NCBI GenBank assembly: GCA_017562135.1
Contig: QEYB01001312.1
Location: forward strand, 1 to 64,000
DNA: 64,000 bases
DNA from: Dipylidium caninum
Taxonomy: Eukaryota > Platyhelminthes > Cestoda > Cyclophyllidea > Dipylidiidae
Direction of reading: 5' to 3'
A program made the position numbers and the translations under genes. Below are positions 1 through 11,700 of this stretch, piece after piece. Within the stretch, counting starts at the first letter, position 1, and each line of letters starts with the position of its first letter. The notes under the pieces are model-generated. The model saw nothing but the letters and a program-made list of their open reading frames with translations, was not told where the DNA came from and ran no database searches.

Positions 1-2319
1 AAAGAGAGAAATGAAAACCACGAACGGATCCGGATATAGCCGCTCATCCGCAAATTGTTGCTATCCACCATACAATCAACAGAACACATGTGCACACAAT
101 AATGGATAAGATTCACACACAAAGCAAACAATGGAATTATGTCGGAGTGGAACCAATGGCGAAAAAATGTCCCCTGTATTGAATTTAATTTTCCTTGTTT
201 GGCGCCAGTCTAATGTTGATTTGTGTGTTCGGAGGAGAGAGGGAGAAGGTGGGCGGCGGGGCAGGAGGCGGAGCAGAGCGGGGCGAGAGAGGATGGTGAT
301 AATTAGCGACTTTGGGGAAATAAATTAGAAATTCGAGGCGCCCGAACCGCGCGGCCAGGGACGCCGTGCGCCGACGAAAGCGCCCTGTGTGCGGTCCAGG
401 TGTGATGGCCGTTCCGGGGACGGGGACGGGGACGGGGAAGGGCAGCCACAGCCTCCGTCCGACGGCGCAGGGGCCGCGAAGGCTAACCGAGGCGAAGAGG
501 GGAAGCGAGAGGATGACAACTACAGACAGCCGACCTTCTTCCTCCCCGTCGGCGTTGGGGTGCCGGGCCGACTCCAACAGACCCGAAGGAGACCGTTGCC
601 AGTCCAAACACTTCTCCCTTAAGTGTCCATTTGTTTTACCGTATTTTTTTTTCTCGGGCAAAAAACGGTGCATCAACTCGTTAAATTAAAAAAGGCAGGA
701 GACGTGCTGGCGTGACAACACCTCACAGTGCGGAGGAACAATGGCGTCGGGCGACGGGGCTGGTAGAGGTGGCGACAGGCGAAGGCAGTTGTTGTGGCAA
801 CACAAGGGACGCATCGTCTCGGAGAAGACGCGACTTGGCGTGCGTTAGTGAGGAGTACTTTTTGCACCGGTGCTCTTTCGTACGAAACCCACTAAATGGG
901 TGCCGGTGTGGCAATAAAACTCGAGGCCAGCACAACCGAAGCTGGTCCTGTGGAAGTCCAAAATGCCCCACCCGCGCGTGCGAGGAGCGACCGGGCCTGG
1001 GTGGCTCATCAGGACAAAAAGGCGACAACTGCGGCAGGCTGCTGAGGAGGTGGACGCGCCAGCAGCAAGGGCCGGCTGTCAGCAGCCTCACCCGCATCAA
1101 CAGGAAGTGAAGTGGAAGCCGAGAGGAGGAAGAGGAACGCAGCGAAATGATGGACACAAGGCAGGAAGGGTGGTCCGCCGCGATGGGGGCAGAAGTGGCC
1201 ACGACCACAACCAGGGATCGGGAATAGGTGAGTGGCCGGGAAGTGCAGAGTCGCGAGTCACCTGAGATAGAGGAAGACACCCTCGGTGGTACAAAAGCCG
1301 TCTGTCTCTCTCCGCGGCAGCCGGGAACACGAGAGTGAATGCTGAAATGACCCGTCGACGAACACTACCACCCGACGACAGGCGACAAGTAATTTGTGTC
1401 TATGGGTTGCTACCGCGGTCAAAAGTCCGTCTGATCGGTCAAAGGAGGAGAAGCGTCAACCCCGTGCGCCCTTTCGGTGGGCCCCGACTGCGAGGCACAA
1501 CAGACATCGTCCCCAACCCACCATCCGATGTGTGGCTGAATAAGGCATTTCGACTAGGGCAACATGGGCAATTGCACGCCGGTCGCGAGGCCAGCAAGAC
1601 GCACCGAGGTCGCGCCAGTCGGACAGAAGTGTGCCCAACAGGTTGGGCAAACACGGCCATCGGAAGTGCCACAACAACGCTACGCCAACGGACTGCGAGG
1701 TGCGAGATTGGGAGAGGAGATAAAGTCGTCCTTTGCATGCTCATCCTCCTCCTCCTCATCCTCCTCTTTCCTCTTCTCCTCCTCCTCGCTCCCACCCGCC
1801 CACCTTCACACCCGAGTTAGCCGATTGGCTAATCTTTCGATCGGTTGTGCCCAGAGAGAAGAGGAGTTGAAAGAGGCGGCCGACTGGGGGCAGGCGGGCT
1901 CACTTTCGCTACATCGCGCGGCATTCAGGCATTACACGGCCTGATACCTCACCTGTCAACGTCATTCTCAACGAGATTAAATAATCAGCCAGTGTGGAAG
2001 GAAGCCAGGGGCCAGCGTTTCAGTCGGATAAAGCGCTTTCTCGAATTGAATTGAAATCAACCACAAAAGCCGTTCTGCCCAATGGACACCGACAGAGGCC
2101 ACGAGAGGTCAAAAAACATTCCCGATCCCGAGAACGCGTGGAAGCAACTAGGGTTAGCGGCTTGCCAGCACGGGATGAGGGAATATTAACCGGGGAAGAT
2201 GCGTGCCCTTAACGCGAGACCGCCCAAAGGTCACAGGCCGCGGCCTCCCAGCGGTAGCCAGGGCGGGCGAGAGGGCAAGTCGGACGGAGAGACGGGATTG
2301 CGATGAATGAGGGCGTCAT
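1..2319. other. GC-rich stretch without a recognised gene
   Basis: Many overlapping open frames occur on both strands, as expected in GC-rich DNA with few stop codons. None shows a recognisable domain or a consistent exon pattern. The stretch holds a GGGGAC-type run near 415-440 and a CTC-rich pyrimidine tract at about 1740-1795. An 18-base segment at 40-57 recurs exactly at 16608-16625, where it forms one arm of a hairpin. Confidence 0.5.
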
Positions 2320-2778
2320 GCTGCCCCCTAGCCGAAGGTCGCAGCCTCCGAGTGGGAGCCTGGGCAGACAGGTGGACGAGGCGACGTCCGGCGGTCGGGA
2401 GGCGTGGAGGGAGGAGGGAGGCCGGTCTGGGGGGAGGACGCGGGCGGCTGCTCGAATCCCCACGGAGCACCCATCGCCACTGACTCATCCGCTTCCAAAA
2501 CCGTCCTCCCACGAGGCGGTAACAGATGGTCAGCCGAACAGACCGTCGCTGTCTGACCTCTCCGCCTCTCTACACCTCCCTCACCTCTCCTCTGCCTCTG
2601 CTTCTCCCCACCTCCCACCCCACCGCCGCCTGTCCGCCCTGCCCCGCCACCGCACCCTCCGCCGCGCCGCGCCCGTGCCCGCGTCCTCACACTCGACACG
2701 GTTAGGCAACACGTCGTCATGCCATTGGACGGTGGTCCTGGTCACCACCACTCGGATGAGGCATTGCCTGGGCAAAAA

Positions 2779-2805
2779 GGAGGAGGAGGAGGAGGAGGAG
2801 GAGGA
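2779..2805. repeat. GGA microsatellite
   Basis: An uninterrupted run of GGA units inside repeat family 1. The inverse run, CTC units at about 10868-10896, is found at the matching place in the other copy. Confidence 0.9.
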
Positions 2806-3146
2806 CGACGCTTTCCTCGTTTTTCGTCGCCTCCAGCGGAGAGCGCCACACGAGCAGCCGCACACTGAGGCACCACCTCGTCTGGCCTCGTTCACAGAAC
2901 CACGACAAGGCGTTGCGTTGCGTTGCGTTGCGTTGCGTTGCGTTGGCATGTTGTCAGTTCCCGCCTCTCCTCTCCTCTCTCCTCTCTCCCCTCTTCTCCA
3001 TCCCCCAGAGCACCATCCGATCTGGTGAGGGAGGTCCTCGCACCGCCCTCGCAGCGCACCTCTTGCGCTCCCGCCTCCCCACGGGGCGATTTGTACTTGA
3101 GCATCTGTTGGGCTGCCTGCACTGCGATAAGATGCAATGGGGACTG

Positions 3147-3192
3147 GGCGAGGCGAGGCGAGGCGAGGCGAGGCGAGGCGAGGCGAGGCGAG
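3147..3192. repeat. GGCGA pentanucleotide array
   Basis: About eight AGGCG units in tandem near the end of repeat family 1 copy 1. The inverted copy at about 10518-10545 has only about four or five units, so the array length varies between copies. Confidence 0.9.
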
Positions 3193-3284
3193 GTTGGGTG
3201 CGATAAGAAAAGCCGTCTTCTCATTCTCCCACCCCATCAACACTGCCAAGTGATTATCCTGCCTCGTTGCACCTCTGCCTGACT

Positions 3285-6200
3285 GACGGGCTCGACATGA
3301 CTATGAAGCCTTTATATACCCATAGTGCGAAAGTTGACCTCCCTTTGTGACCATGTGTAATTTTAGCTGACCCGACGAATGACGGGAATTATTTCAAACC
3401 GTTCTCGTCGAGTGGGCCATGTGTCCCTTCCACTCCTCAAGGCGGGACGGCGCCAGAGTGGAAGGTTTGCAAACAATTTTGCGGCAAGGAAGACTTTGCC
3501 TCAGAAGGGGGAAGACCTTAAGTGGGCTTTGAAGGGAACAAAAGAGGCCAAAGTCTACGTCACTGATCCTTTTGCCACCTCGGAAACAATCTCGGGGAGG
3601 ACCCAACAACGATTTGGGCATGGCCCTGCGCAAACTCATTAAGTGCTGACGGGGCGCGTTTGTTAGAAGCACCATCTGGTCACCGTTCGGGCGAACTCCA
3701 GGAACAGGAGATAAATTAATCTGCGAGCTGGTGGCGCATTATGCCGACAACAGAAAAGACTTCTGGTCATGCGAGCGTCGAGAAGACTGAGCCGACGGTT
3801 ACCCAGACCTCCGTCGGGCTTCTGCTCCACTCTGCGGTCGAGGGGAGGCAGGTCGCGTACGACGCGTCCGAGAGCAAGTGAACCAACCGGCCTACGCGGA
3901 GCACAAAAACCAAAGTAAGTGACAGCAAGGGAGGGACTCGACCACCCGGTTTATCTGGTTCCTAGAGTTGACCATCTCACGGGCTTGCGCAGTGGCGTGC
4001 CACAACGTCGAAACGGAGTCCGGCAGCGAACGACCAACAGACAACGTGCCCCGTGGATGCCAAATGGGAAAATGAACTCCGCCAGGAGTGGGTGAGCGTC
4101 CGAGGCCGGGAAGGAGGGAGCTTTGCGCATCCCCCAGCCCCACCCCCACCTCCCGCCTCGATTCTAATCCCCTCTTCGGCCAGCCCCAACCTGCCCGCCA
4201 GCCCGCCCGCATGCCTGCCTGCCTGCCTGCCTCCTTATCGCCGCCCCCACGATCTCCCCGGTGGGGCTGGGCTCCGATGCAGATGCGATACAGCGCAAAT
4301 CGTGCGTGCGAGATTATCTGATCCCACTTACCTGTTCCATCGCCACCAATAGCCGAATGAGTGTCTCCAGACGCAACGCCACCACCCCTCCTGACTGCTC
4401 ACGATTGTGGGGCGTGAATATCGTCTCCGCCCCGTCTTCCTCCCGCCCTCATCCATCACAATTGGTTGGCTGACACGGAGAGTTGAAAGAGGAGGATTTC
4501 GTGCCACCAAAGCGGTAACTAATACGGAAATTTGGCTTGTTGAAAAGCAATTAACTGCGTTTTGGCCGTCGCGCATGGAGGTATAAGGCGCGGGACGATC
4601 AAAGGTTGAGTGACGAAAGACCGGCTTGAGTATTGCAACCAGGAAGCAATTTGTTGGAGAACAAAGCGGTACAAGACCGACACTCTCGGGGCTGAGAGAA
4701 AAAGCCCGCAGAGGCGTAAGTTGGGCGGAGAATGGCTTAGAGACTCAACTGAGGGTCGATTGCGCGGTGTAGAAGTGAGAAGGCGACGAAACCACGGTGG
4801 AAACGAACCTTCCACCTCAAAGAAACTGAATGCTATGGTCTAGATGGATTCGCCGGAGGTAGGCGGGTCTGCGAGTGGAAGTAGTTAAATTCGTGGAGCG
4901 GCAGAAGTGCTCAGAAGGAGTATAGAAAGACGAGCCCTGATCATCGTTACACCGAGGGGAAAAAGTGAACACGAGACTACGACTGCCAATTGGTGTGGGC
5001 CAAGGACAAGGATGAGGACAAACTAAGTAAGTAAGTAAACAGAGAAACAAGGGAGAGAGAGAGAGAGAGACAGGGAGAGGAGAAGGGAGGGGGAAGAGCA
5101 GAGGTCTTACACTGGTGACAGGGCGCCGAGGGCGGGGGGGGGACGAGGGAGGGAAGGAGACGAGAGTGCGAATCGCGTCTCCGCTGTACACACCGGTGCA
5201 AGCCCGCTCGTGGAGGCAAGAGCTGCAGACAGTGCTCTGCCGCGGGATCGTACGCCCTCGACGTGACGCTTTCCAGCAGCGTCGAGAGCATTCGCGGGGT
5301 GGCAACTCGCTCCTCCAGTTCTTGTCCAAACTCACTGAGGGCTGCAGAAACTGTTGCACTCCCAAGGTAAAACTCCAGCTGCCGACACTTACAGCCAAGC
5401 CTCTCCGTCCAAGAGATACGCCTTGACCTGACCGCAACGTCAAGACTCGGTTAGCGGAGGGAGGGCAGCTTTCTGCGCTGGTTGTCGAGCCGGCGGTGGA
5501 GGGTGGTCGGCAGACGAGCGTGTGGTGCGCGAGGGTCCAGGAGTCGCTGACAGTCAAGTGGATGGCACAAGGAAGAAGGAGCACGGGGAGGGTGGGAGGG
5601 GGGCAGGAGAACGGGGACTGCAAATGGCTCGGGCGAATGTGATTCGCCTAGCGTCTCGACTGGAAAGCTTTCCGCCCCGCGGTCCTACGCGCGCCGACTG
5701 GGGCGCCTCCATTCGAGGCGACAGAGGCGCGCACGCATGCATCCGCAGCCGCCGGGCGCCCAACACAGGGGGTTGCGTCGTGCGCTGCGACACAACGACA
5801 AACACCTCGTCTTACGGGACCTCAAAACTAACGCGAGGGCGGGACGCGAACGCGGACGCAGCGCAGGACGCGAGGGTCGAGGAGAAGTGGGCAAAAAGTC
5901 ATGAGAAGAGAAACTGCGAGCTGACGAGGAATGGACAACGTGGGCGCAGGCCTTTTTAACCCGAGAAGGCCGTGGGGATTCGTCAACGCTCCATCGCCGG
6001 ATGACGGGGAATGGACAGGAGGCAGGAACTCCACCAGCCTTTGACAGGCGCCCAAGCAAGTCTCTAATTTGTATCAGAGACTAATACAAAAATCTACCCC
6101 TTCTATACTCCACTCCGAGGAAAATAAATTTCCCTCTCCGTTACCCTTTCATTTTATTACTTGACTTTTGGTGGTGTATCTCAGTGGAAGTGGGGAAAGG

Positions 6201-8785
6201 AGAAGTTGGAATTTCTCGACCACGCAGGGGAAATGAGAGAAGCGCCCAAAGGGAATAGTGACGCGCTTCCCACCTGGGCTAGAGGAGGGTCTTCTGTCCA
6301 CGAACAACCGCACAGTGGCAAAGGAGAAAACACTTTGCACCTTTAAGAGCGTCTTCTCCAGCGACTCTGTCCTCACCGCCTTTCCCTTCCTCTTCTCTCC
6401 TCTCCTTCCCCAGCCGCCGCCACCCCACCTCCCAACCATTGGCCTGTTTCACGCAATCTCTAATTAAAAGCTCACACGGTGGTCATACCACCCTTCCGTT
6501 CGTCCATCCATCCATCCATCACTCACCCACCCACCCACCCGTCCGTCCGTCCGTCCGTCCGTCACTCAGTCACTCGGTCCGCGTGCCAACGCGCCCACTC
6601 GCCCCACCAGGATGTGCAGTAGACGGTCGCCCGGGTGTGAGGGCGGTGCTCGAGGCCACCTCGCGTCTGAGTCCGAGGGGGAGGGGGAGGGGGAGACGGA
6701 GGCGGAGGGGGGGGCGGGGCGGGGCTGCGGGCGAGGGCGGGGCAGGCAGCGGAGAGCGGGAAAGAGGGTGACAAAGCAAAAGGGGAGGGGAGATGGAACT
6801 GCTTTCCTCCAAGTGCGGCTGAAAGTCGGGGCGAATGCAAGTGCAACCGGAAAAGGAGGGATGCTGGGGCGACGGGGAGAGGGAGAGGGAGAGGGGCAGA
6901 TGAGGAACGAGGAGGAGACAGTCTAATTGCAGCCGCCTCACCCGCCCCACGCTCGGCCGTTAGGCGGTCACTTGCACTGCCACGCTGCTCATCGCGATGA
7001 CATGAGAGGGGGCGACCCACCCAAACTGTCTTTTCTGTTCCCCACTCTCACCCCCCCCGCTCCCGCCACCATTTCTCTTGCCCCGCTTCGCCTCCCTCCA
7101 ACGCGGTCCCGCCCTCCTAACGGACTCCTCGGCCGCCCGCCAACCAGTCAGCCCGACCGACCGACCGACCGACGACTGCGAAACACACTTGTCCGCCACC
7201 TCCACCTCCCGCAGAGGCTCTTCCATCGAGCACCACCAGCGCACCATCGCGGCACGACCACACAGCTCAGACACTCCGCCGGTCGGGCGGGGGGCGATTC
7301 AGCTCGGCCGCCCTGCTCACACGCACAGAGGGTCGGTGCAGCACACGTCAACGTCGCGTGGACATCTGCGCCGCTTCAGCACCAGACTCGCGACAAGGCG
7401 GGTGGGGCGGAATCGCGCCCTTCCCTCCCCGTCCGCCGGCAGCTCGCCCGTCTGCTCGGCTGCGTGCAGGTGTAGCGCCCTCTTCGACTGGACGGCACAT
7501 AGCGCCGCACTGGTCGGCTCCGAAGGAGACCTCCATCAGTCGGGTGTGGCGAGGAGGGCGGGCAGTGGAAGCGTGTACGGACGCTTCTCAGGGCCGATGG
7601 CTGCGATCCATCCCCCTAATTGCCTCGCAGTGGACGCACCGGGGCCCAAGCCTAAATGGGGCCGCAAACGCGAGCTTAGCCTCTGCGTGGGTGCCCCAAA
7701 CCTACCGCTGGCCGTTGCCTAAAGCGGTCGAGGAGACCGTCTTCTGCAAGACCGCCGGCATGCAACTCGGCCAGGGGCGTATCTGCGCACATTGTCGGGC
7801 AACCCACCGGCTCATGAGCGCGAGGGCGTGGTGAACCTGCCCCGGTGTCCAGAAGGCGAGAGTGGGGAGCGAGCTCGTAGAAGCAAAAATCGGATGTGGA
7901 GTACATCACCGCCTTCCTCGACATTCCTCGATGGACCAATTCCCATCTACGTTACCCGTTACGACTGGCCTAATGCGGACGCATAGGGAAGGACAGAAGG
8001 CACCGCCTCGCTGCCGGCCGCTTAGAAAGGTCTAATTTTCTGCTTCTGAAGAGCTCGCCACAGCATGCAGTCCTCTCTAACGTGAGTGTCAGAAACGGGG
8101 AAAGAATTTACACCAGGAGAGAATGTGTCCCGGCCCGCATGGAGCGCCATTTTCACTGTGCCACGTGGTCTTGCTTCCCGTCCACGGGGCTGCAGAGTGG
8201 CAGGAAAGAGGGACAGCCACTTGACAGGTGACTGGAGCGAGGCGCTGTAAAAAGCGTGTGGCCGAATACTAAAGCGCCTGTTTCACAGCCACATCACTTC
8301 AAGTGCCACACGCAAGTAAAATTAGCCTCCGCCACCCTCTCATCCGCCACTGGTCTGCCCAGGGAAGTGCCAACCCCGAAGCCGCGATGAGGAGGTTTAC
8401 AGCCGGACAAGGCACCATTTCCTCGGCCTTCTATGCATCCTTGAGACATTTTCATGAATGTCACTCGGTAACGCAAAGGATTGGCGGGTCTGTGGAATAA
8501 GCCAGGCGTTGAAAAGCCTGAGCAGGCAATGTGCTCCCAGCGGTCAACAATGGCCTCTCCGAAGCGACCGGGAGGGAGGGATTCCGAGAATCTCACGAAC
8601 GCATGTTCGCCGCCTGATGGGACTCATGATCTGTCTGACAGGCGGTGAGAAGGCGACAGCAAGTGACAAAAAGGAGGCTTCTTGAGTCGGCAACAGAAAA
8701 CGAGGCAAGGCTGGGACGACAGTCCCGAGACTCGGGGGAGAGAGTTAACAGAAGTGAAATTGCGGTTGTCCCCTCTCCAACTCAC
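3285..8785. other. GC-rich stretch, no gene recognised; may hold the unseen 3' end of POLRMT
   Basis: The terminal exon of the minus-strand POLRMT gene should lie here, but I could not identify it. Simple repeats are common: CTGC units near 4211-4233, a GA run at 5053-5070, tetranucleotide arrays at 6503-6562 and CCGA units near 7158-7173. A minus-strand interval, 5378 down to 5194, is bounded by an acceptor-like and a donor-like site and encodes a helix-prone segment. It has no known relative I recognise and could be chance. A frame near 8600-8500 on the minus strand (residues FVRFSESL) faintly resembles the POLRMT C-terminal region, but it does not join in phase. Confidence 0.4.
6503..6562. 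repeat. Tetranucleotide arrays (CCAT, CCAC, CCGT)
   Basis: Three adjoining arrays of related 4-base units, CCAT then CCAC then GTCC, each with about four or five copies. This looks like one array that diverged by base substitution in blocks. Confidence 0.85.
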
Positions 8786-11700
8786 CCGGTTGAGCTGGTC
8801 CACTGAGGCCGCATGAGTCCAGAAGCAGTCGTGCACGGAGGCGAACATGACCCCAGCACGGAGACAGTGCAGAGCGGTGAGCATCATGTGGCAGGAGTCG
8901 AGGGAATGGATGAAGTTGGGCGGGAAGGCATTGCGCTGTTTCACCGGATTCGGCGGCGGCAGTCCGAGCAAGGAGTCGCGCGCACCTCTCCCGCTGCGTA
9001 GTCGCCGCTCCGCGAGGGCGGCCGCCTTCGTCAGCGCGGCAGCCCACGTGGTGGTGGGGGCGGAGTTCTCACCGCCCCACAAGTCAACCTCAAAGTCGGT
9101 CTGCTTCACGTAGGGCTGCACCACGGGCAAACCCAGCGGGGTGACCCAACTGATGCGGCAGCCGTGGAAGCGTGTGATGTGCTTCGCGAGCTGGAAGGTG
9201 AGAGAGAGAGAGAGAGAGAGAGTCACTGCTCAACCTTGCACACAGGCTCAAGTTCTGCCGACCCCTTCCAGAAAAAGCGGCTCATTGGTGGCTATGCACA
9301 TTCCCTCACGGATACCCGAGGAAACGCACCCTCAAACGACTCGTGAACGTCCGACCACAAGGAGACCCGGGGACTAAGCAAATGCGCTCCCCTTCGACAC
9401 GGAGCTGCGCAAGTCCGATGGGGCCGGGACGTGCAGCAGTCTACTTTGTTGGCTCAGCATAACAGAACAGAGGCGCCGAAAATGATGAGATCAAAACGGA
9501 TAAGCAGCGCCTCAGCTGAAACACACTTGTGGGAAGGCGTGACCTGAGGCAGTTCATGCACGGTGCGGGCGATGGGCGAGGAGGAGGAGGAGGCACCAAA
9601 CAAACCCATAATGTGCAAGCTGAGACACTGGAACCAGACGCTCGAGTCTATCAGCAAAGGGAGAGCTTACGATGCTAAACGTGAGTGGTTCAAGGGGAGG
9701 ATTGTAGCGGGCTGGGCTAAGGAAAAAGGGCCCTCGCCGGGAAAGAGCTAAAGGGACAAATGTGAAGCAGCAGACGCGAAATGCTAAGGAGAAAACGCGA
9801 CAGACCCTCGAAACAGACGAATTGTCAAGCCTACTCTGAGCGTCCGGAGTCTCCTCTCAAACAGCCGAGTAGCGTGCCGGTGGCAAGGGGTTGGAGGAGA
9901 CCACGGCAAAAAGACACGCTCCGTGGAGAGTAGTTGAGGGGCTGTTGTGTCGTGAGTGGCACAGAGAAGGCGTGGAAGGGGAAGACGTGAAAGTTTCGCC
10001 GGGTGGGAGGGGCAATTACACCCCTGACAGTGAAATGAACAAGAGAGTGGAGGGGCAGGAAACAAAACCTGCTGAGAGGCGGGACGAGAACAGTCGCCCA
10101 GTTGGGTGCTCAGGCCTTGGTGACGCCCAGGGGAGCGAGGGCGGTGTAAGCAGGCGAATTCCAGACCAGAAAGTCTTGCAACACGTCAAGAGAAAAGGGA
10201 ACAAACGCGGAGTTGGAAATCCCTCTCCGACCCTGGCAAGGACGGTGATGAGAAGTGATTGTAGACGGTTGAGAGTTAACCAAGTGCTCCGAAAGACACC
10301 TTCCTCCGCGAGCAGGGAGACACATGGCAGACGAGATCACAAAGTGCACATAACCCCTGTTGGATTAAATAATCCCGTCCCGGCCAGCTAATTCACATAC
10401 ATCAACTGCCTACTTAGCAAGTCATCTAGTCAGGCAGAGGTGCAACGAGGCAGGATAATCACTTGGCAGTGTTGATGGGGTGGGAGAATGAGAAGACGGC
10501 TTTTCTTATCGCACCCAACCTCGCCTCGCCTCGCCTCGCCTCGCCCAGTCCCCATTGCATCTTATCGCAGTGCAGGCAGCCCAACAAATGCTAAAGTGCA
10601 AATCGCCCCGCGGGGAGGCGGAAGCGCAAGGTGCGCTGCGAGGGCGGTGCGAGGACCTCCCTCACCAGAGCGGATGGTGCTCTGGGGGATGGAGGAGAGA
10701 GAGAGAGAGAAGAGGCGGGAACTGACAACATGCCAACGCGATGCAACGCAACGCAACGCAACGCCTTGTCGTGGTTCTGTGAACGAGGCCAGACGAGGTG
10801 GTGCCTCAGTGTGCGGCTGCTCGTGTGGCGCTCTCCGCTGGAGGCGACGAAAAACGAGGAAAGCGTCGTCCTCCTCCTCCTCCTCCTCCTCCTCCTTTTT
10901 GCCCAGGCAATGCCTCATCCGAGTGGCGGTGACCAGGACCACCGTCCAATGGCATGACGACGTGTTGCCTAACCGTGTCGAGTGTGAGGACGCGACGCGG
11001 CGCGGCGCGGCGAGTCGCGGACGAGGGTGGCGGGACAGGCGGCGGTGATGGGGAGAGGCAGAGGGGGAGGGAGGTGTAGAGAGGTGGAGAGGTCAGACAA
11101 CGTCGATCTGTTCGGCTGACCATCTGTTACCGCCTCGTGGAAGGACGGTTTGGAAGCGGATGAGTCAGTGGCGATGGGTGCGCCGTGGGGATTCGAGCAG
11201 CCGCCCCGCGTCCTCCCCCCAGACCGGCCCTCCCTCCTTCCCTCCACGCCTCCCGACCGCCGGACGTCGCCTCGTCCACCTGTCTGCCCAGGCTCCCACT
11301 CGGAGGCTGCGACCTTCGGCTAGGGGGCAGCGATATGGCCACCTTCTCCACTTCAGTGTGACGTCACGCGGGTTCCATTGCATTTTTCCTGTGTTAAAGA
11401 AATAGGATCGCCGGACCGAGTGTAACTGCTCCTTTTTGCCCAACCTCTACTTATGCGCAAGATAAGCTTATTCTATTCGGGGACAGTTGGGGATGGGAAA
11501 CACGCCGCAGGCGCTCGCCTCTCTACCACACGCCCTTTCCCGCCCCGCCCCGCCCCGCCGATCGGGCGATTGACTCGCATATCCTCCATGTCACGCTAAT
11601 AATTTATTAAGGTTGACACTGACAGACGCGTGGCCAGCAGTGGTGTATCCCAATTCGCACACTAACGCCTGATTCGCCCGACCCCCAGCCGGGACGCGAG

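Larger units (their letters stand above)
2320..3284 (+). repeat. Interspersed repeat family 1, copy 1
   Basis: This segment is matched, in inverse orientation and with high similarity, by 10428-11331. The shared part begins at GCTGCCCCCTAGCC (2320) and ends at CTCTGCCTGACT (3284), which gives sharp borders in both copies. Inside are a GGA run (2779-2805), a GCGTT pentamer array (about 2911-2945) and a GGCGA pentamer array (about 3147-3192). The arrays are longer here than in the other copy. I see no clear terminal inverted repeats or target-site duplications. The open frames inside do not stay in register between the copies, so coding is unlikely. It is probably a non-autonomous mobile element or a low-copy dispersed repeat. 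Confidence 0.85.

Noticed and set aside
2303..3249. Open frames of 220-240 codons on both strands over repeat family 1
   Set aside because: The frame shifts between the two copies of the repeat, and the frames run through simple pentamer arrays, so there is no sign of protein constraint.
8290..8600. Minus-strand frame with FVRFSESL as the last POLRMT exon
   Set aside because: It is only faintly like the family C-terminus, is one base out of phase with the preceding exon, and continues into sequence without likeness.
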